Below, one piece after another: positions 9,259 to 19,008 of a stretch of DNA of 64,000 bases (its first letter is position 1; every line of letters begins with the position of its first letter). The stretch spans positions 1,798,001 through 1,862,000 of the forward strand of contig NZ_CP070502.1 in the NCBI RefSeq assembly GCF_018309085.1. Reading direction: 5' to 3'. Under the pieces are notes generated by a model. That model worked only from the letters and a program-made list of their open reading frames with translations, did not search any database and was not told the origin of the DNA. Source of the stretch: Sporosarcina sp. Marseille-Q4063 (lineage in GTDB: Bacteria > Bacillota > Bacilli > Bacillales_A > Planococcaceae). The translations under genes were made by a program, and so were the position numbers.

Positions 9259-10592
9259 TCACCAAATACTTTTACATTTTTCCAACGGCCAAATCGATAA
9301 TAAAGGAAAGCAAAAACGCTGCTAATCGCAAAGCTGACACCAATACCGAGCGCAATCCCTTTTTCTCCGAACATGTTCGAAAGTAAATAGGTTAGCGGAT
9401 ACCGCAGTATCCAAAATGAAATAATATTTAGTACGAGGACCTGGAACATGGCGCCGGAAGCCCTTACAGTACCATTCAATATAAAATTAATGCCAAGGAA
9501 CGGATAGAAAAAGGCGACCATTTTTAAATAGTCCGTACCGAATCGGGCAGCATCCGGCTCTTTAATAAAAAGCCGGATGCCGTGAGTAGCGAATAGGAAC
9601 ATTATTAACGCTAGCATCAACATCACAATCAAATTATAAATAAATCCATATAACGTAATTCGATGCACGCGGTCCCACCTATCCGCACCAATATTTTGGC
9701 CCGCCATACTATTAACGGCTACACCAAGCGCTTGCGCAGGCAACATAATGAGACTATCCAATCGTTGCGCCGCACCGTATCCCGCAACTACTGCCGGACC
9801 CAAAGACGCGATGACGCTCATGATTGCCATTGAACCAGCTGAAATAACACTCATTTGTAAACCGGACGGGATCCCCAATTTCAAAATATCGAAAACTTCA
9901 CTTCGTGCCGGCAAATGTGGCTTGATAAACGGAACAAGATTTTTTCGCAAGGTGAAAAAGAGACCTGTACCGAACGCCACGCCTTGCGATACGATCGTCG
10001 CATAGGCAGCCCCCTCTATTCCCCACCCAAATGTATATATGAAAAGCGGGTCAAGAACGGTGTTTAGTATGACCGCAATTAATACGAAATATAAAGGCGT
10101 TTTCGAATCTCCGACGGAACGAAATACCGTTCCAATGAAGTTGTAGCCGAATAAAAATAACATACCGATAAAATTAATTTGCAAATACGATGCCGCCATG
10201 TCAATCATCGCATCAGGCGTCCCGAGTAGAATCAAAATGCGTTCCGCCATAATAAATCCGATTAATCCCAAGATAATAGACATGCCGGATAACATGACGA
10301 CAAATGCGTTTAAATAACGCTTCAGTCCTTCTTCGCTTCCCTTTCCTTTTTGTTGCGACAATATAGTGAGTGCGGCATTATTTAATCCGATCACAAAAGA
10401 AAGAACCGTAAAAATGACTGTACCCGATGTGGCTACTGCCCCTAGCGCGTCTGAACCAATTAAATTTCCAACCCAAAGACTATCGATAAATTGATAGGAG
10501 ATTTGCAAAAGGTTGGTAAGGATAATTGGTGCAGAAAAAATAAAGAGCTGTTTAAAAATATTCCCTTCCGTAAAATCATATTGTTTCGCCAC
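9255..10592 (-). CDS. MATE-family multidrug/cation antiporter
   Basis: A MATE transporter with twelve predicted helices, Na+- or H+-coupled in known members. The best start is the GTG at 10592 (product MAKQYDFTEGNIFKQLFIFS, 445 residues), preceded by AAAGGAG with 7 bases spacing. The frame from 10628 lacks a site. Characteristic stretches: SAPIILTNLLQISYQFIDSL in helix 1, the matching LGIPSGLQMSVISAGSMAIM in the second half, and FRSVGDSKTPLYF in the loop. The two homologous halves are clear. Substrate cannot be told. Confidence 0.92.
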   Translation of the reverse strand: MAKQYDFTEGNIFKQLFIFSAPIILTNLLQISYQFIDSLWVGNLIGSDALGAVATSGTVIFTVLSFVIGLNNAALTILSQQKGKGSEEGLKRYLNAFVVMLSGMSIILGLIGFIMAERILILLGTPDAMIDMAASYLQINFIGMLFLFGYNFIGTVFRSVGDSKTPLYFVLIAVILNTVLDPLFIYTFGWGIEGAAYATIVSQGVAFGTGLFFTLRKNLVPFIKPHLPARSEVFDILKLGIPSGLQMSVISAGSMAIMSVIASLGPAVVAGYGAAQRLDSLIMLPAQALGVAVNSMAGQNIGADRWDRVHRITLYGFIYNLIVMLMLALIMFLFATHGIRLFIKEPDAARFGTDYLKMVAFFYPFLGINFILNGTVRASGAMFQVLVLNIISFWILRYPLTYLLSNMFGEKGIALGIGVSFAISSVFAFLYYRFGRWKNVKVFGD

Positions 10593-10726
10593 GTCAAAAC
10601 TCCTTTCCCCGAGTCTGGAAATTATCAAAGTACTATCTACTTTATCAGAATTAGATTTTGAATACGAAAGCCTGAAACTTTTATCCGTTCATTTCGTACA
10701 GTATTAATAGATAGTGAGGTGGTTTA

Positions 10727-11560
10727 ATGTTTGGTGAAATGAAAATACGTCATTTGCTCGGGGTTACCGCATTATTTTTAGTACCGACAATGGTGTTCTT
10801 GTTTTTCTTGATACTGTTTAATGCTGTGGATTTTGAATTTGTTTATGCGATATTCGGGCTTGTTTTTTATGTGCTTGTTCCGGTTATATTCTTTGGCTAT
10901 CATTTTAGAAAACAAAAACTTTCTATTCGTCAAGTCGTTTATACGAAAGGCGTCACGCGGTGGATACCTTCAATCTTCGTTATCGTCATCATTTCCATCG
11001 CTTTTTCATTAAGTGCATTTTGGCTATATTTATATTTACTAAGCCCGGTACTGCCCTTTATTGTGGATTTTTTATTGGAAGAAACACCGATGCCTGAAAG
11101 TGGCCTGTACTTAATTATTGAAATTGTCATGATTACAATTCTAGCGCCAATTGTCGAGGAGTTCTTTTTTCGCGGAGTCATTCTTCAGCGGCTTATCAAA
11201 AAGAGTTCTGTTTGGGGCGGCATTTTAATATCTAGCCTCTTATTCGGTATTTTGCATGCTGATATTATCGGGGCATTTTTGTTTGGCGTGATTACAGCCC
11301 TTTTAGTTATACGAACCGGCAATTTACTGATTCCAATTTTATTGCATATGCTCAATAATACACTCGCTGTTTTATTAATGTACGTTCCACCAGCATGGAT
11401 TGAATGGCTCGACGTGATCGCTATTACTACCCGTTCAGATGTTGCAGCTACCGCAGGGCCCCATATCATATTATTAATAATAAGCAGCATCTTGACCGCC
11501 ATTATTGTTTATCGATTGGGCAAAGGCATTACTAGCGAAAAATTATCGATGAGGAGCTAA
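10727..11560 (+). CDS. CPBP-family intramembrane metalloprotease (Abi domain)
   Basis: A 277-residue membrane protein with about eight hydrophobic segments and the CPBP/Abi catalytic motifs: APIVEEFFFRGVIL (EExxxR), SSLLFGILHADIIGAF (His), and HMLNNTLAVLL. CPBP proteins include Rce1-like prenyl-protein proteases and bacteriocin-maturation or immunity proteins. GAGGTGG lies 5-6 bases before the ATG. Stand-alone gene, and the job here is unknown. A second, unrelated-in-position CPBP gene lies at 56.4 kb. Confidence 0.88.
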   Translation: MFGEMKIRHLLGVTALFLVPTMVFLFFLILFNAVDFEFVYAIFGLVFYVLVPVIFFGYHFRKQKLSIRQVVYTKGVTRWIPSIFVIVIISIAFSLSAFWLYLYLLSPVLPFIVDFLLEETPMPESGLYLIIEIVMITILAPIVEEFFFRGVILQRLIKKSSVWGGILISSLLFGILHADIIGAFLFGVITALLVIRTGNLLIPILLHMLNNTLAVLLMYVPPAWIEWLDVIAITTRSDVAATAGPHIILLIISSILTAIIVYRLGKGITSEKLSMRS

Positions 11561-11698
11561 AGCCGACACGGTTTAAAGCTCCTTTTCAAATACATTTTTC
11601 TTTTAAAATAAATAGCTTGTTTTCTTTGTCATATAGGTTAATACTAAGAATAAATGGATTGTCGTGAATTATTATTATTTCATAAGGGGACTGGCTTG

Positions 11699-12715
11699 AT
11701 GGATGGGTTAATAAATATCTTCCGAAAAAGGGAAGTAAAACGGATTATTATTTTCGCTTTAATTATTTTCATTCTTTTTAGTGTTAGAAGCATGATCAAT
11801 ATCATCTTACTGACATTTATATTTACATTTTTAATGAATCGTCTTGTAGAATTTACGGCTAAACGCGTGCCTATAAAGCGCACTTTACTCGTCTTACTTC
11901 TTTATTCCATCATTATAGGAATCATGACAGTAGGAATCGCCAAATATTTACCAATCATTACATCGGAAATCAGCCAACTTGTCAAAAGGATAACAACTTT
12001 TTCTGCACCATCGCAAGACAATGTCCTAATTAACTACATAGAAACGGTAATATCGAGTGATAAGATTGCTACCTATTTAGAAGACGGGTTTTCTTTTCTG
12101 TTGAAATCATTCACTGATATTAGTAAAACGAGCATTCAAGTATTACTTTCGTTAATTTTAAGCTTGTTCTTCTTACTTGAAAAACCGAGATTAAAAGAAT
12201 TCACGGGCAAGTTCAAGAATAGCAAAATTGCGCCTTTTTATTATGAAATCGAGTTTTTCGGAGAAAAGTTCACACGCACTTTCGGAAAAGTGATTGAAGC
12301 GCAATTTATCATTGCCATCGTCAACACGATCCTATCGGTGCTTATATTAACCGTACTTGGATTCCCGCAAATAATTGGATTAGCCATTATGATTTTCTTT
12401 TTAGGACTCATACCTGTTGCGGGTGTGATCATTTCCCTTGTCCCTTTAACTATCATTGCCTTCACAATTGGTGGTTATCTAAAAGTTATCTACCTTTTCG
12501 TCGCTATCATGATCATTCATGGGATTGAAGCGTATATCTTGAACCCCAAACTGATGTCGTCAAAAACAGATTTACCCGTTTTTTATACATTCGTCATCCT
12601 TATTTTTTCTCAACATTTCTTCGGTGTCTGGGGTCTGATTATTGGAATTCCAGTATTTGTATTCCTACTTGATGTTCTTGACGTTACGAATAAAGAACCA
12701 ATAAGTTCAAAATAA
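11699..12715 (+). CDS. AI-2E family (UPF0118) membrane transporter
   Basis: Start taken at the ATG 11699 (MDGLINIFRKREVKRIIIFA, 338 residues) because AAGGGG lies 8-9 bases upstream; an upstream in-frame ATG at 11654 has no site. The protein shows paired N-terminal helices, a soluble segment (ITSEISQLVKRITTFSA), then a C-terminal block of helices with FGKVIEAQFIIAIVNTILSV and GLIPVAGVIISLVPL, typical of AI-2E/YdiK/PerM proteins. Members have been linked to autoinducer-2 export or Na+/H+ antiport; which applies here is not readable. Confidence 0.85.
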   Translation: MDGLINIFRKREVKRIIIFALIIFILFSVRSMINIILLTFIFTFLMNRLVEFTAKRVPIKRTLLVLLLYSIIIGIMTVGIAKYLPIITSEISQLVKRITTFSAPSQDNVLINYIETVISSDKIATYLEDGFSFLLKSFTDISKTSIQVLLSLILSLFFLLEKPRLKEFTGKFKNSKIAPFYYEIEFFGEKFTRTFGKVIEAQFIIAIVNTILSVLILTVLGFPQIIGLAIMIFFLGLIPVAGVIISLVPLTIIAFTIGGYLKVIYLFVAIMIIHGIEAYILNPKLMSSKTDLPVFYTFVILIFSQHFFGVWGLIIGIPVFVFLLDVLDVTNKEPISSK

Positions 12716-12760
12716 AAACTGTCTGTCATCCTTATCGATAGTGGATGACAGACAGTTTTT
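12715..12760. terminator. Bidirectional terminator
   Basis: AAAACTGTCTGTCATCC and GGATGACAGACAGTTTTT form a 17-bp stem between the convergent AI-2E transporter and flavin reductase genes, with T or A runs on both sides. Confidence 0.92.
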
Positions 12761-12764
12761 AAGT

Positions 12765-13259
12765 TCATTTATAAAACGTTTCAGGAATAGCGCCGATTGT
12801 TCTTCTATGATATAAAAGTGGCTCTTTTTCCTCGTTATGTATATCGAGTACTTCACCAATCATAATTGTATGGTCGCCAGCATCAACTTTTTTAAACACT
12901 TTACATTGTAACACAGCTAATGAATCAGATAGAATTGGTAAATCGAATTCGGATTTTTTCCAATCACACTCACCAAACCGGTCCTCGACTCTGCTAGAAA
13001 ACAATGTGCATAAATCTTCTTGGTCTGATGCCAAGATATTAACCGCGAACTTTTCAGTTTTCAGAAAGTCCTTGTATGAACCAGCTCCGTTATTAATTGA
13101 CCATAAGACTAGCAAGGGTTCTAAGGATACGGACGCAAACGAATTTACCGTTAATCCCATCGGCTTATCATTTTCATCGAATGCAGTTACAACTGTGACC
13201 CCCGTCGGATAATTCCCCATTGCTTGTTTAAAACGATCTATTTGATCAAGATTTCCCAC
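12765..13259 (-). CDS. Flavin reductase family protein (FMN-binding)
   Basis: A 164-residue split-barrel flavin reductase. Family blocks: FKQAMGNYPTGVTVVTAF near the N-terminus, MGLTVNSFASVSLEPLLVLW (flavin-binding), FAVNILASDQEDLCTLFSS, and GDHTIMIGEVLDI toward the C-terminus. Such proteins supply reduced FMN to partner monooxygenases (HpaC-like) or act alone. No monooxygenase is adjacent, so the partner is unknown. Single-gene unit ended by the shared terminator at 12.7 kb. Confidence 0.88.
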   Translation of the reverse strand: MGNLDQIDRFKQAMGNYPTGVTVVTAFDENDKPMGLTVNSFASVSLEPLLVLWSINNGAGSYKDFLKTEKFAVNILASDQEDLCTLFSSRVEDRFGECDWKKSEFDLPILSDSLAVLQCKVFKKVDAGDHTIMIGEVLDIHNEEKEPLLYHRRTIGAIPETFYK

Positions 13260-13720
13260 TTTAGCAACTCCCTTTCTACTCTATCAATTAAAATCATACC
13301 AAATTCATTATAATCTTACTTGCTTTTTGATTTGCGAATAAAAACCGGACTATATGCAGGAGAGCTCACACGCTTCATATGCAAAACATAATGAGCGAAA
13401 TTCAGTGCCATTCCTCACTATGCCTACATATGTATATATACAAGAAGCTATATAAAAAAGCGGGATAATAATTGAAAAAATATTGATTATTTGATTAGCA
13501 ACTCACCTATTTTTCTTATAATAAATAGGTATTTTTTTATACTATAAGTAAATAAATATTCAATGAAACGAATGCGGACACACGAAAAACAGTTCCTCAA
13601 CCACTAAAGGGGATTGAACTTTATCCCTTGCGCTTTTGCGTTAAGATGCAGAGCAAATCCCCCCTTGGAGTCTAGACGTGGAATAACCATGCAATTAGTT
13701 ATCCACAAATTCAAAATTAA
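13260..13720. other. Gene-free region
   Basis: AT-rich with no convincing frame. A weak fold is possible between AAGGGGATT near 13606 and AATCCCCCCTT near 13656. No promoter or RNA family recognised. Confidence 0.4.
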
Positions 13721-15076
13721 TTAGTTAAAAACCATTTGAACCCAATAATATAATAATGTTAAAGTTACAATTGTTGAAATCGGTATTACAATCAACGATA
13801 CACTTAAATAATCTTTCCATGTTATTTTTATCTTGTTCCTTCTTAGGATACTCATCCAAATAAGAGATGCTAGTGTACCTATAGGCAGCAACAATGACCC
13901 CATGTCACTACCAATAATATTTGCAAGATAGATGGTCTTTAAAGTAATTGGATCTAGTCCCATTTCGGTTAAAGTAATCGTTCCAATCATTAAAGCTGGA
14001 TGATTATTAAATAAGTTAGAAAGTACCGATACTAACCCGCCCATAATAAAACTGGCTTGAAATAATCCTTGATTTACAATTGGTTCACATAACTCTACCA
14101 ACAACTCTGTTAGTCCAACATTATGTAAGCCATATATAATCACATACATAGAGAAAGCAAAAATCAGAATGTGCCACGGGGTCTTCTTCAATATATCCAC
14201 TGGGTTCGTCCGTAAATGATACCATCTCCATAAAAGCAGGATGACCGATCCTAGAACCGCAACAATCTCCATGGGAACGTTGATATATGATGCTACAAAG
14301 AGTAAACAGCGTATTACAAAGACAAATAATAATATTTTCATCATAAATTGTGTACGTTTGCGCTTTGTTTCAATAGAAATTTTTGTTTTCAGTGGATGGA
14401 AGTTTTTAACGAAAAAGGAATCCTCGATATCCAAAATAGTATTAGGAATTTTTTTGGGTAGTTTATTTCTTAGTACTAAATACATCAGGCCTGACATAAA
14501 TAACAATCCAAGTGTTGCTGGGACAAACATCATAGCCGTGTGCATCCAGAGTGACATATCAACGATTTTCAAAGCGATCAAGTTAACAATATTACTGACT
14601 CCAATTGGTGCGCTGGAAGCTGTTGCAATGAGTGCGCCACTTAGCAGGTAAGGTATTTGTTGATGTGGTTTCAGTTTTATATTTTTTAGTATTAAAATTA
14701 ATATCGGAGTCGTAATCAGGATGCTACCATCGTTATTAAATAATAGCGTCATTAAAAAACATAGTAACTGGATATACCAATATAGACGGCGGCCCGATCC
14801 CTTTGAGAGTCTTGCGAGTTTTGCAGCTGCCCAGTGAAAAAACCCGAAACTCTCCAATATTACAGCCATGACAATCGTTGCTATAATGGTAATAGATGCA
14901 CCACCAATTTTACTGATAATATCCATGATGTCCATTTTTGATACAATCCCGGATATTATTATTATTCCTGCACCAATCGATGCTGGCCACGCCTCATTCA
15001 TTCCTCTAGGTCTCCAAAATATGACTAACATAGTCGATATAAACACCAAACAGGCGATTACAATTTGAAAATCCAT
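13721..15076 (-). CDS. ArsB/NhaD-type anion permease (arsenical pump-like)
   Basis: A 451-residue ion-transporter superfamily protein with about eleven helices. The N-terminal FWRPRGMNEAWPASIGAGII and LFNNDGSILITTPILILIL closely match ArsB-type permeases such as Bacillus YwrK/YdfA; the second half has the matching LSNLFNNHPALMIGTI and ANIIGSDMGSLLLPIGTLAS. ArsB extrudes arsenite or antimonite, but the superfamily also holds Na+/H+ antiporters and anion permeases. No arsR, arsC or arsA lies nearby, so arsenic specificity is not supported by context. Confidence 0.8.
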   Translation of the reverse strand: MDFQIVIACLVFISTMLVIFWRPRGMNEAWPASIGAGIIIISGIVSKMDIMDIISKIGGASITIIATIVMAVILESFGFFHWAAAKLARLSKGSGRRLYWYIQLLCFLMTLLFNNDGSILITTPILILILKNIKLKPHQQIPYLLSGALIATASSAPIGVSNIVNLIALKIVDMSLWMHTAMMFVPATLGLLFMSGLMYLVLRNKLPKKIPNTILDIEDSFFVKNFHPLKTKISIETKRKRTQFMMKILLFVFVIRCLLFVASYINVPMEIVAVLGSVILLLWRWYHLRTNPVDILKKTPWHILIFAFSMYVIIYGLHNVGLTELLVELCEPIVNQGLFQASFIMGGLVSVLSNLFNNHPALMIGTITLTEMGLDPITLKTIYLANIIGSDMGSLLLPIGTLASLIWMSILRRNKIKITWKDYLSVSLIVIPISTIVTLTLLYYWVQMVFN

Positions 15077-15507
15077 ACATATACATACCCCTTCATTTCA
15101 CCAGAATAATAACCTTTAAATTGTTTGTCCGTTTTTTTATGTATATTCGCCTTATATAACAAGGAACGAGATGAATGTCCAAGTCTATCTAAATCTATTT
15201 TTGTTCCAACTGAAAAAACACCTTTAAAATAATCTACCGTTGTTTAACTACAAAAAAACGCCTACCCAATGGATAGACGATCGCCTCAGAATAATTATGA
15301 TTTTTTCATTATGCTCGTAATCGTAAAACTCATATAAGAACGCTATTATGTAGATACTCCCTATGTCAGACTGTTGCTATTTTATTGGTCAACCCAAAAA
15401 GGGCCCCCCTTCTCAAAATTTCAAATCAAAAGCGGAACCCAAGTAGCTCACTAAATAAGTGAATGCAAACTGGACATATGCAAAAAACCTTAAGGAATAC
15501 ACTTATT
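15077..15507. other. Gene-free region
   Basis: No frame with a ribosome site. GGGCCCCCC around 15402 is the only GC-rich spot. Presumably holds the ArsB promoter on the minus strand. Confidence 0.4.
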
Positions 15508-16188
15508 TCACACCTGATGGAGAGTTTTAATATGTCGAATGTTCCGGTAGATATAATGTGATCTTGCTGTTTGAATCTCAACGATTTGATCTTCGACATT
15601 ATTTATTTTCCCAATATGGTTTTTCTTTTCACCCATATTAAACACGACGAGTTTGTTTTTTAAATTTTTAACTTGGGCTTCAAAAGTACTTGCAAGCAAT
15701 TCATTATTTGAGTGTACCAAGAAGTTTTGGACATCCAAGCCATAGGGCTTTTTATTTTTAAAATAAGGAATTAGCCATTTCAGATGATTTAATGCAATAT
15801 ACATCGTTTTATAGACGGGAGAATGAAATACGAAATAGTTATCTTTAATACTCGTAATAATCCCATGCAAGGGTTGACTACCTGTTACGTAAATTTCAAC
15901 AAACTCATTTTGGGCCTGCGTGAGAACCTTTACAATTGATAAATCCTCTTTATCATCATCGTCCATAATAATGCTAGGAAACTCTGTAGGGACATTTATT
16001 TCAAAGTCATCAATATGATTAGTTGTTAGACATTGAATATGATTTGTAGGGATGTACACAAAATCTGTTCCGTTAAAAAGTATAAGCACGTCGCTACCCA
16101 GGTCAATAAGAGTGCCGTTCATTAGTTTCTTCCCCGAAATCTCTATTTGAACAACTTCCTTTACAAGACTTTGAATAATTTTTTTCAA
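15508..16188 (-). CDS. CotB-like spore coat protein, paralogue C
   Basis: A 226-residue protein with three short barrel-like repeats of the type found in the N-terminal half of CotB: VVQIEISGKKLMNGTLIDLG...VYIPTNHIQCL (residues about 12-55), FVEIYVTGSQPLHGIITSI...MYIALNHLKWL (about 96-140), and a third, LVVFNMGEKKNHIGKINNV...YIYRNIRHIKTL (about 184-224). Each ends in a pattern xIxxxHIxxL. It lacks the charged tail of the longer neighbour. It is last of three paralogues on this strand next to a cotG/cotH-like pair, so a role in the spore coat is inferred. Confidence 0.7.
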   Translation of the reverse strand: MKKIIQSLVKEVVQIEISGKKLMNGTLIDLGSDVLILFNGTDFVYIPTNHIQCLTTNHIDDFEINVPTEFPSIIMDDDDKEDLSIVKVLTQAQNEFVEIYVTGSQPLHGIITSIKDNYFVFHSPVYKTMYIALNHLKWLIPYFKNKKPYGLDVQNFLVHSNNELLASTFEAQVKNLKNKLVVFNMGEKKNHIGKINNVEDQIVEIQTARSHYIYRNIRHIKTLHQV

Positions 16189-16323
16189 GTTAACATCTCC
16201 TTCTATATTAAAATATCCAAATTAACCCCAGATACAGACTGAGTAAGCCGTTAATCAAACTCCATTATCACTTCCAACCAATAATGCTGCTCGCGAATGC
16301 TTAAGATCAAAATAGTTTTTTGG

Positions 16324-18198
16324 TCATATTTCATTTTTTAATCTTTCATCTTTCAATTGACAATACATCTTTTCTGCATGTTTCATTAAAGAATAGTATT
16401 GCTTCTTTATCGTTGCTTTTTCATTGTGGATTTCTTTCCTTACAGGTAGATAAAAAATTTCTAGCGGCATAAAACAATCAGGACAATGTTGCATTTCAAC
16501 GTATTTTTTAGATGCATGCTTCATTAAAGCATAGTATTGCCTCTCTAATATCGCTTTTTCTTCTTTGGGATTTTGTCTTAATGAAAGAGGGGAGGTATAT
16601 GTTTCAACAGGTTTGGTTTTTTCAACCAATACATCAAAATTCTCATCACTTTTCAATTTATTGTTTGAAGTATTATCACCAGTTGGATGACTTAATGATT
16701 TCATACGTTTAGAACGGCGCGCTACTTTATAAGAGTCTTCTTCATGGACTGGAAATTCAATTGCCCGATCTAATTCTTTTTGACTAATTGCATGTTGAAT
16801 ATTTTTAATGGTACAACAGGTAGTTTTTAACCTTCTCTTTTTCTTACGCCTGACCCGAGGAATGATATGCGTATATTGTTCGTCACTAATAATACGATTT
16901 TCAATATGTTCTTTAGTTTCTTTTATGTTTTTTGATTGTATATGTTTGATTCTAACTCGTTCTTCGTGCTGATTCACTTGTATTTCTTCTTCTTCTTCTT
17001 CTTCTGCTGAGGAGTCTAACTGTTCTTTGGATTCATCATTTATACGAGGAGCGATGTCTTGAATAATTCTTTCCTGACTGGGTTCTTCATTTCGTTCGTT
17101 ATCTTCAATCTTTTCCGCCAAATCCAGTGTGTCCAATTGTAATAAGCCAGTTTCCTTTATTGTTTCATTCATTGGATGAGTCTCTGGATGTTCATTTGTA
17201 ACATTAACAGAGTCTGTTTCCACTTCAGTTAGTTTCATATTTATGGGCACTTCAACAGATTTTTCAGATTCAATTTCGTCAGTTGTTTCTATTTGTTTTA
17301 CGATAACTTTCTCATTGTGCTGATCATGTTCTAATTCTTCATCCAGCGAAGAGTTTAACTGTTCTTTTGATCCATCATTCATACGAGAAGCGATGTCTCG
17401 AATAATACTTTCTTGTTTAGGTCCTTCTTGTCGTTCATTATCTTCAGTCTTATCCGCCAAATCCTGTGTATCTAATTGCAATAAGCTAGTTTCCTTTATT
17501 ATTTCATTTATTGGATGGATCTCTAGATGTTCATTAATAACATTTACAGTGATTTCGGTTTCCACTTCAGTTAGTTTCGTCTTTATGGACACTTCAACAG
17601 ATTTTTCAGATTCATTTTTATCAGTTGCTTCTATTTGTTTTACAATAACTTCTTCATTGTGCTGATCATGTTCTATTTCTTCATCCTCCGTGGTGTCCAA
17701 ATGCTCATTTGTTTCTACATTAATATGAGATGAGGATTCCTCAATAGCTGGTTCTTTGTGGATATGAGCATTTCGCTCTTCATATTGCCCTTTATAAATG
17801 TTTGATATATAAGATTTTCGAATATAAAGTTGTTCCATATTATCTATTAAGATGATGTAATCTTCCGATACTTTGCTCAACATTCCGAAATATGCCTGTT
17901 TACCTAAACTATTAACGCTAACCCAATTGTATTGCATAACCATCAATACATCCGCTAATGTATCTATATTAAGATAAGGAACTTTTTTGGGGAGAATGCG
18001 TAAGCCTTTAGAATTTTTTGAAAGACCCTGAATATGTTCGAGAGCAATATAAAATACGTTTTGATCCACGTCAACAACAAGGTGGTCTTTTTTAACATCT
18101 AACAAAATTCCTTCTACAAATTGATGGTCACTTAAAAACAAAACAATTTTCATATCTTTAAGGACGCTTAACGCTTTCTTAAAGTTTTGCTTTTGCAA
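16324..18198 (-). CDS. CotB-like spore coat protein, paralogue B, with acidic repeat region
   Basis: A 624-residue protein. Residues 1-135 hold two Sm-like CotB repeats (KIVLFLSDHQFVEGILLDVK...YIALEHIQGLS; WVSVNSLGKQAYFGMLSKVS...LYIRKSYISNIY). Residues about 172-397 are two 114-residue acidic repeats (HDQHNEEVIVKQIEATD; HDQHNEKVIVKQIETTD) with a third, shortened copy from about 405. Then come a basic patch (PRVRRKKKRRLKTTCC, about 447-462) and two copies of a QYYALMKHA-type motif (about 554 and 600). Long low-complexity tails are usual in coat proteins, but this acidic repeat is unlike the Ser/Lys tail of Bacillus CotB. GGAGG site upstream of ATG 18198. Confidence 0.72.
   Translation of the reverse strand: MQKQNFKKALSVLKDMKIVLFLSDHQFVEGILLDVKKDHLVVDVDQNVFYIALEHIQGLSKNSKGLRILPKKVPYLNIDTLADVLMVMQYNWVSVNSLGKQAYFGMLSKVSEDYIILIDNMEQLYIRKSYISNIYKGQYEERNAHIHKEPAIEESSSHINVETNEHLDTTEDEEIEHDQHNEEVIVKQIEATDKNESEKSVEVSIKTKLTEVETEITVNVINEHLEIHPINEIIKETSLLQLDTQDLADKTEDNERQEGPKQESIIRDIASRMNDGSKEQLNSSLDEELEHDQHNEKVIVKQIETTDEIESEKSVEVPINMKLTEVETDSVNVTNEHPETHPMNETIKETGLLQLDTLDLAEKIEDNERNEEPSQERIIQDIAPRINDESKEQLDSSAEEEEEEEIQVNQHEERVRIKHIQSKNIKETKEHIENRIISDEQYTHIIPRVRRKKKRRLKTTCCTIKNIQHAISQKELDRAIEFPVHEEDSYKVARRSKRMKSLSHPTGDNTSNNKLKSDENFDVLVEKTKPVETYTSPLSLRQNPKEEKAILERQYYALMKHASKKYVEMQHCPDCFMPLEIFYLPVRKEIHNEKATIKKQYYSLMKHAEKMYCQLKDERLKNEI
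17008..17685 (-). repeat. Tandem 342-bp coding repeat
   Basis: Two consecutive copies of a 114-codon unit inside the CotB-like gene (blocks near 17343-17685 and 17008-17343), still clearly alike at DNA level (for example TTCTTCATTGTGCTGATCA near 17647 and a near copy at 17310), plus a decayed third copy around 16960. It suggests unequal crossing-over and probable length variation between strains. Confidence 0.8.
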
Positions 18199-18271
18199 TT
18201 TTGGGGCGCCTCCTTTATAGAATATTCGCCGCTTCCGATCAACAGAAGCGACGAATGCATTAAATAGCTAC

Positions 18272-18811
18272 TTACTTTTCTTTTGTATCTTTTTGTTTCT
18301 TTTGTTCATTTCTCTTTTCTTGATTTTTCCCGCCAGATTCTTTTGCACTTTCCTCGGCAGCTGCTTTTTCAGCAGGCTTCATTTTTTCAACTTTAACTCC
18401 GTAGCTTACGTTACGGATATGAAACATGGAAAGCCGAATCACTTCTTCGTTAGCGACAATTGTTACATAGTCTTCATTGATATCATCTAGTACTCCTTCA
18501 AGCGTTTCAGGACCACCACGGTTAACTTTTATCCAATGGTATTTTAACTCCTCTAAAACACTTTTAAAGTTAGCGCCTTTTTTATACTCAAAGTCTTCGG
18601 GAATCTCAATATTGTATTCCATTTCATTTTTCGCATTAGCCGTTAAACTCTTGATATGGTGTGTTTTATAATAAACAATTCCTTCGTCCTCGGTAAGCAT
18701 CGTAATGCAATCCTCATCAACAGCAAGCAGCTTGCCAATACGAGATTCAGGGCCCCCCCTATCTACTTTAACTACTTTATCAACTAAAGTAATCAACATT
18801 TCTTTTTTCAT
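18272..18811 (-). CDS. cotB: Spore coat protein CotB-like
   Basis: A 179-residue protein clearly related to the N-terminal part of Bacillus CotB: two Sm-like repeats with the CotB signature RGGPES (VVKVDRGGPESRIGKLLAVD...YYKTHHIKSLT, and HWIKVNRGGPETLEGVLDDI...IRLSMFHIRNVS). The tail (residues about 140-179) is Lys/Glu-rich rather than the Ser-rich tail that CotH phosphorylates in B. subtilis. Perfect AAAAGGAGG ribosome site. It is divergent from a cotG-like and cotH gene, the same arrangement as the B. subtilis cotB-cotG-cotH locus, which supports a role in the outer coat. Confidence 0.87.
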   Translation of the reverse strand: MKKEMLITLVDKVVKVDRGGPESRIGKLLAVDEDCITMLTEDEGIVYYKTHHIKSLTANAKNEMEYNIEIPEDFEYKKGANFKSVLEELKYHWIKVNRGGPETLEGVLDDINEDYVTIVANEEVIRLSMFHIRNVSYGVKVEKMKPAEKAAAEESAKESGGKNQEKRNEQKKQKDTKEK

Positions 18812-18950
18812 AATTTCCTAACCTCCTTTTATAGTATCCTACTATCTATATGTTTATTGTTTAGGCAAAGTAATGGTCATTAGCCCACTTTGTACTAATA
18901 GGTTAAAAACTTTAATTACATGCTTCTTCAAGTTCATTAGACTAGCTGCC

Positions 18951-18979
18951 GACACCAAAAATAAACTATCGAATACAAT
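18951..18979 (+). promoter_or_regulatory. Possible sporulation sigma-E/K promoter of cotG-like gene
   Basis: GACACC at 18951-18956 (matching the short AC core of sigma-K -35 elements) is followed after 16 bases by AATACAAT at 18972-18979, close to the sigma-E/K -10 pattern CATA---T. It sits 30 bases before the cotG-like start. Judged by eye only. Confidence 0.35.
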
Positions 18980-19008
18980 GGGATATATTCTAAAAAGGGG
19001 GGATATTT

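Noticed and set aside
13721..15076. Arsenic resistance operon
   Set aside because: Only the ArsB-like permease is present; no arsR, arsC or arsA nearby.
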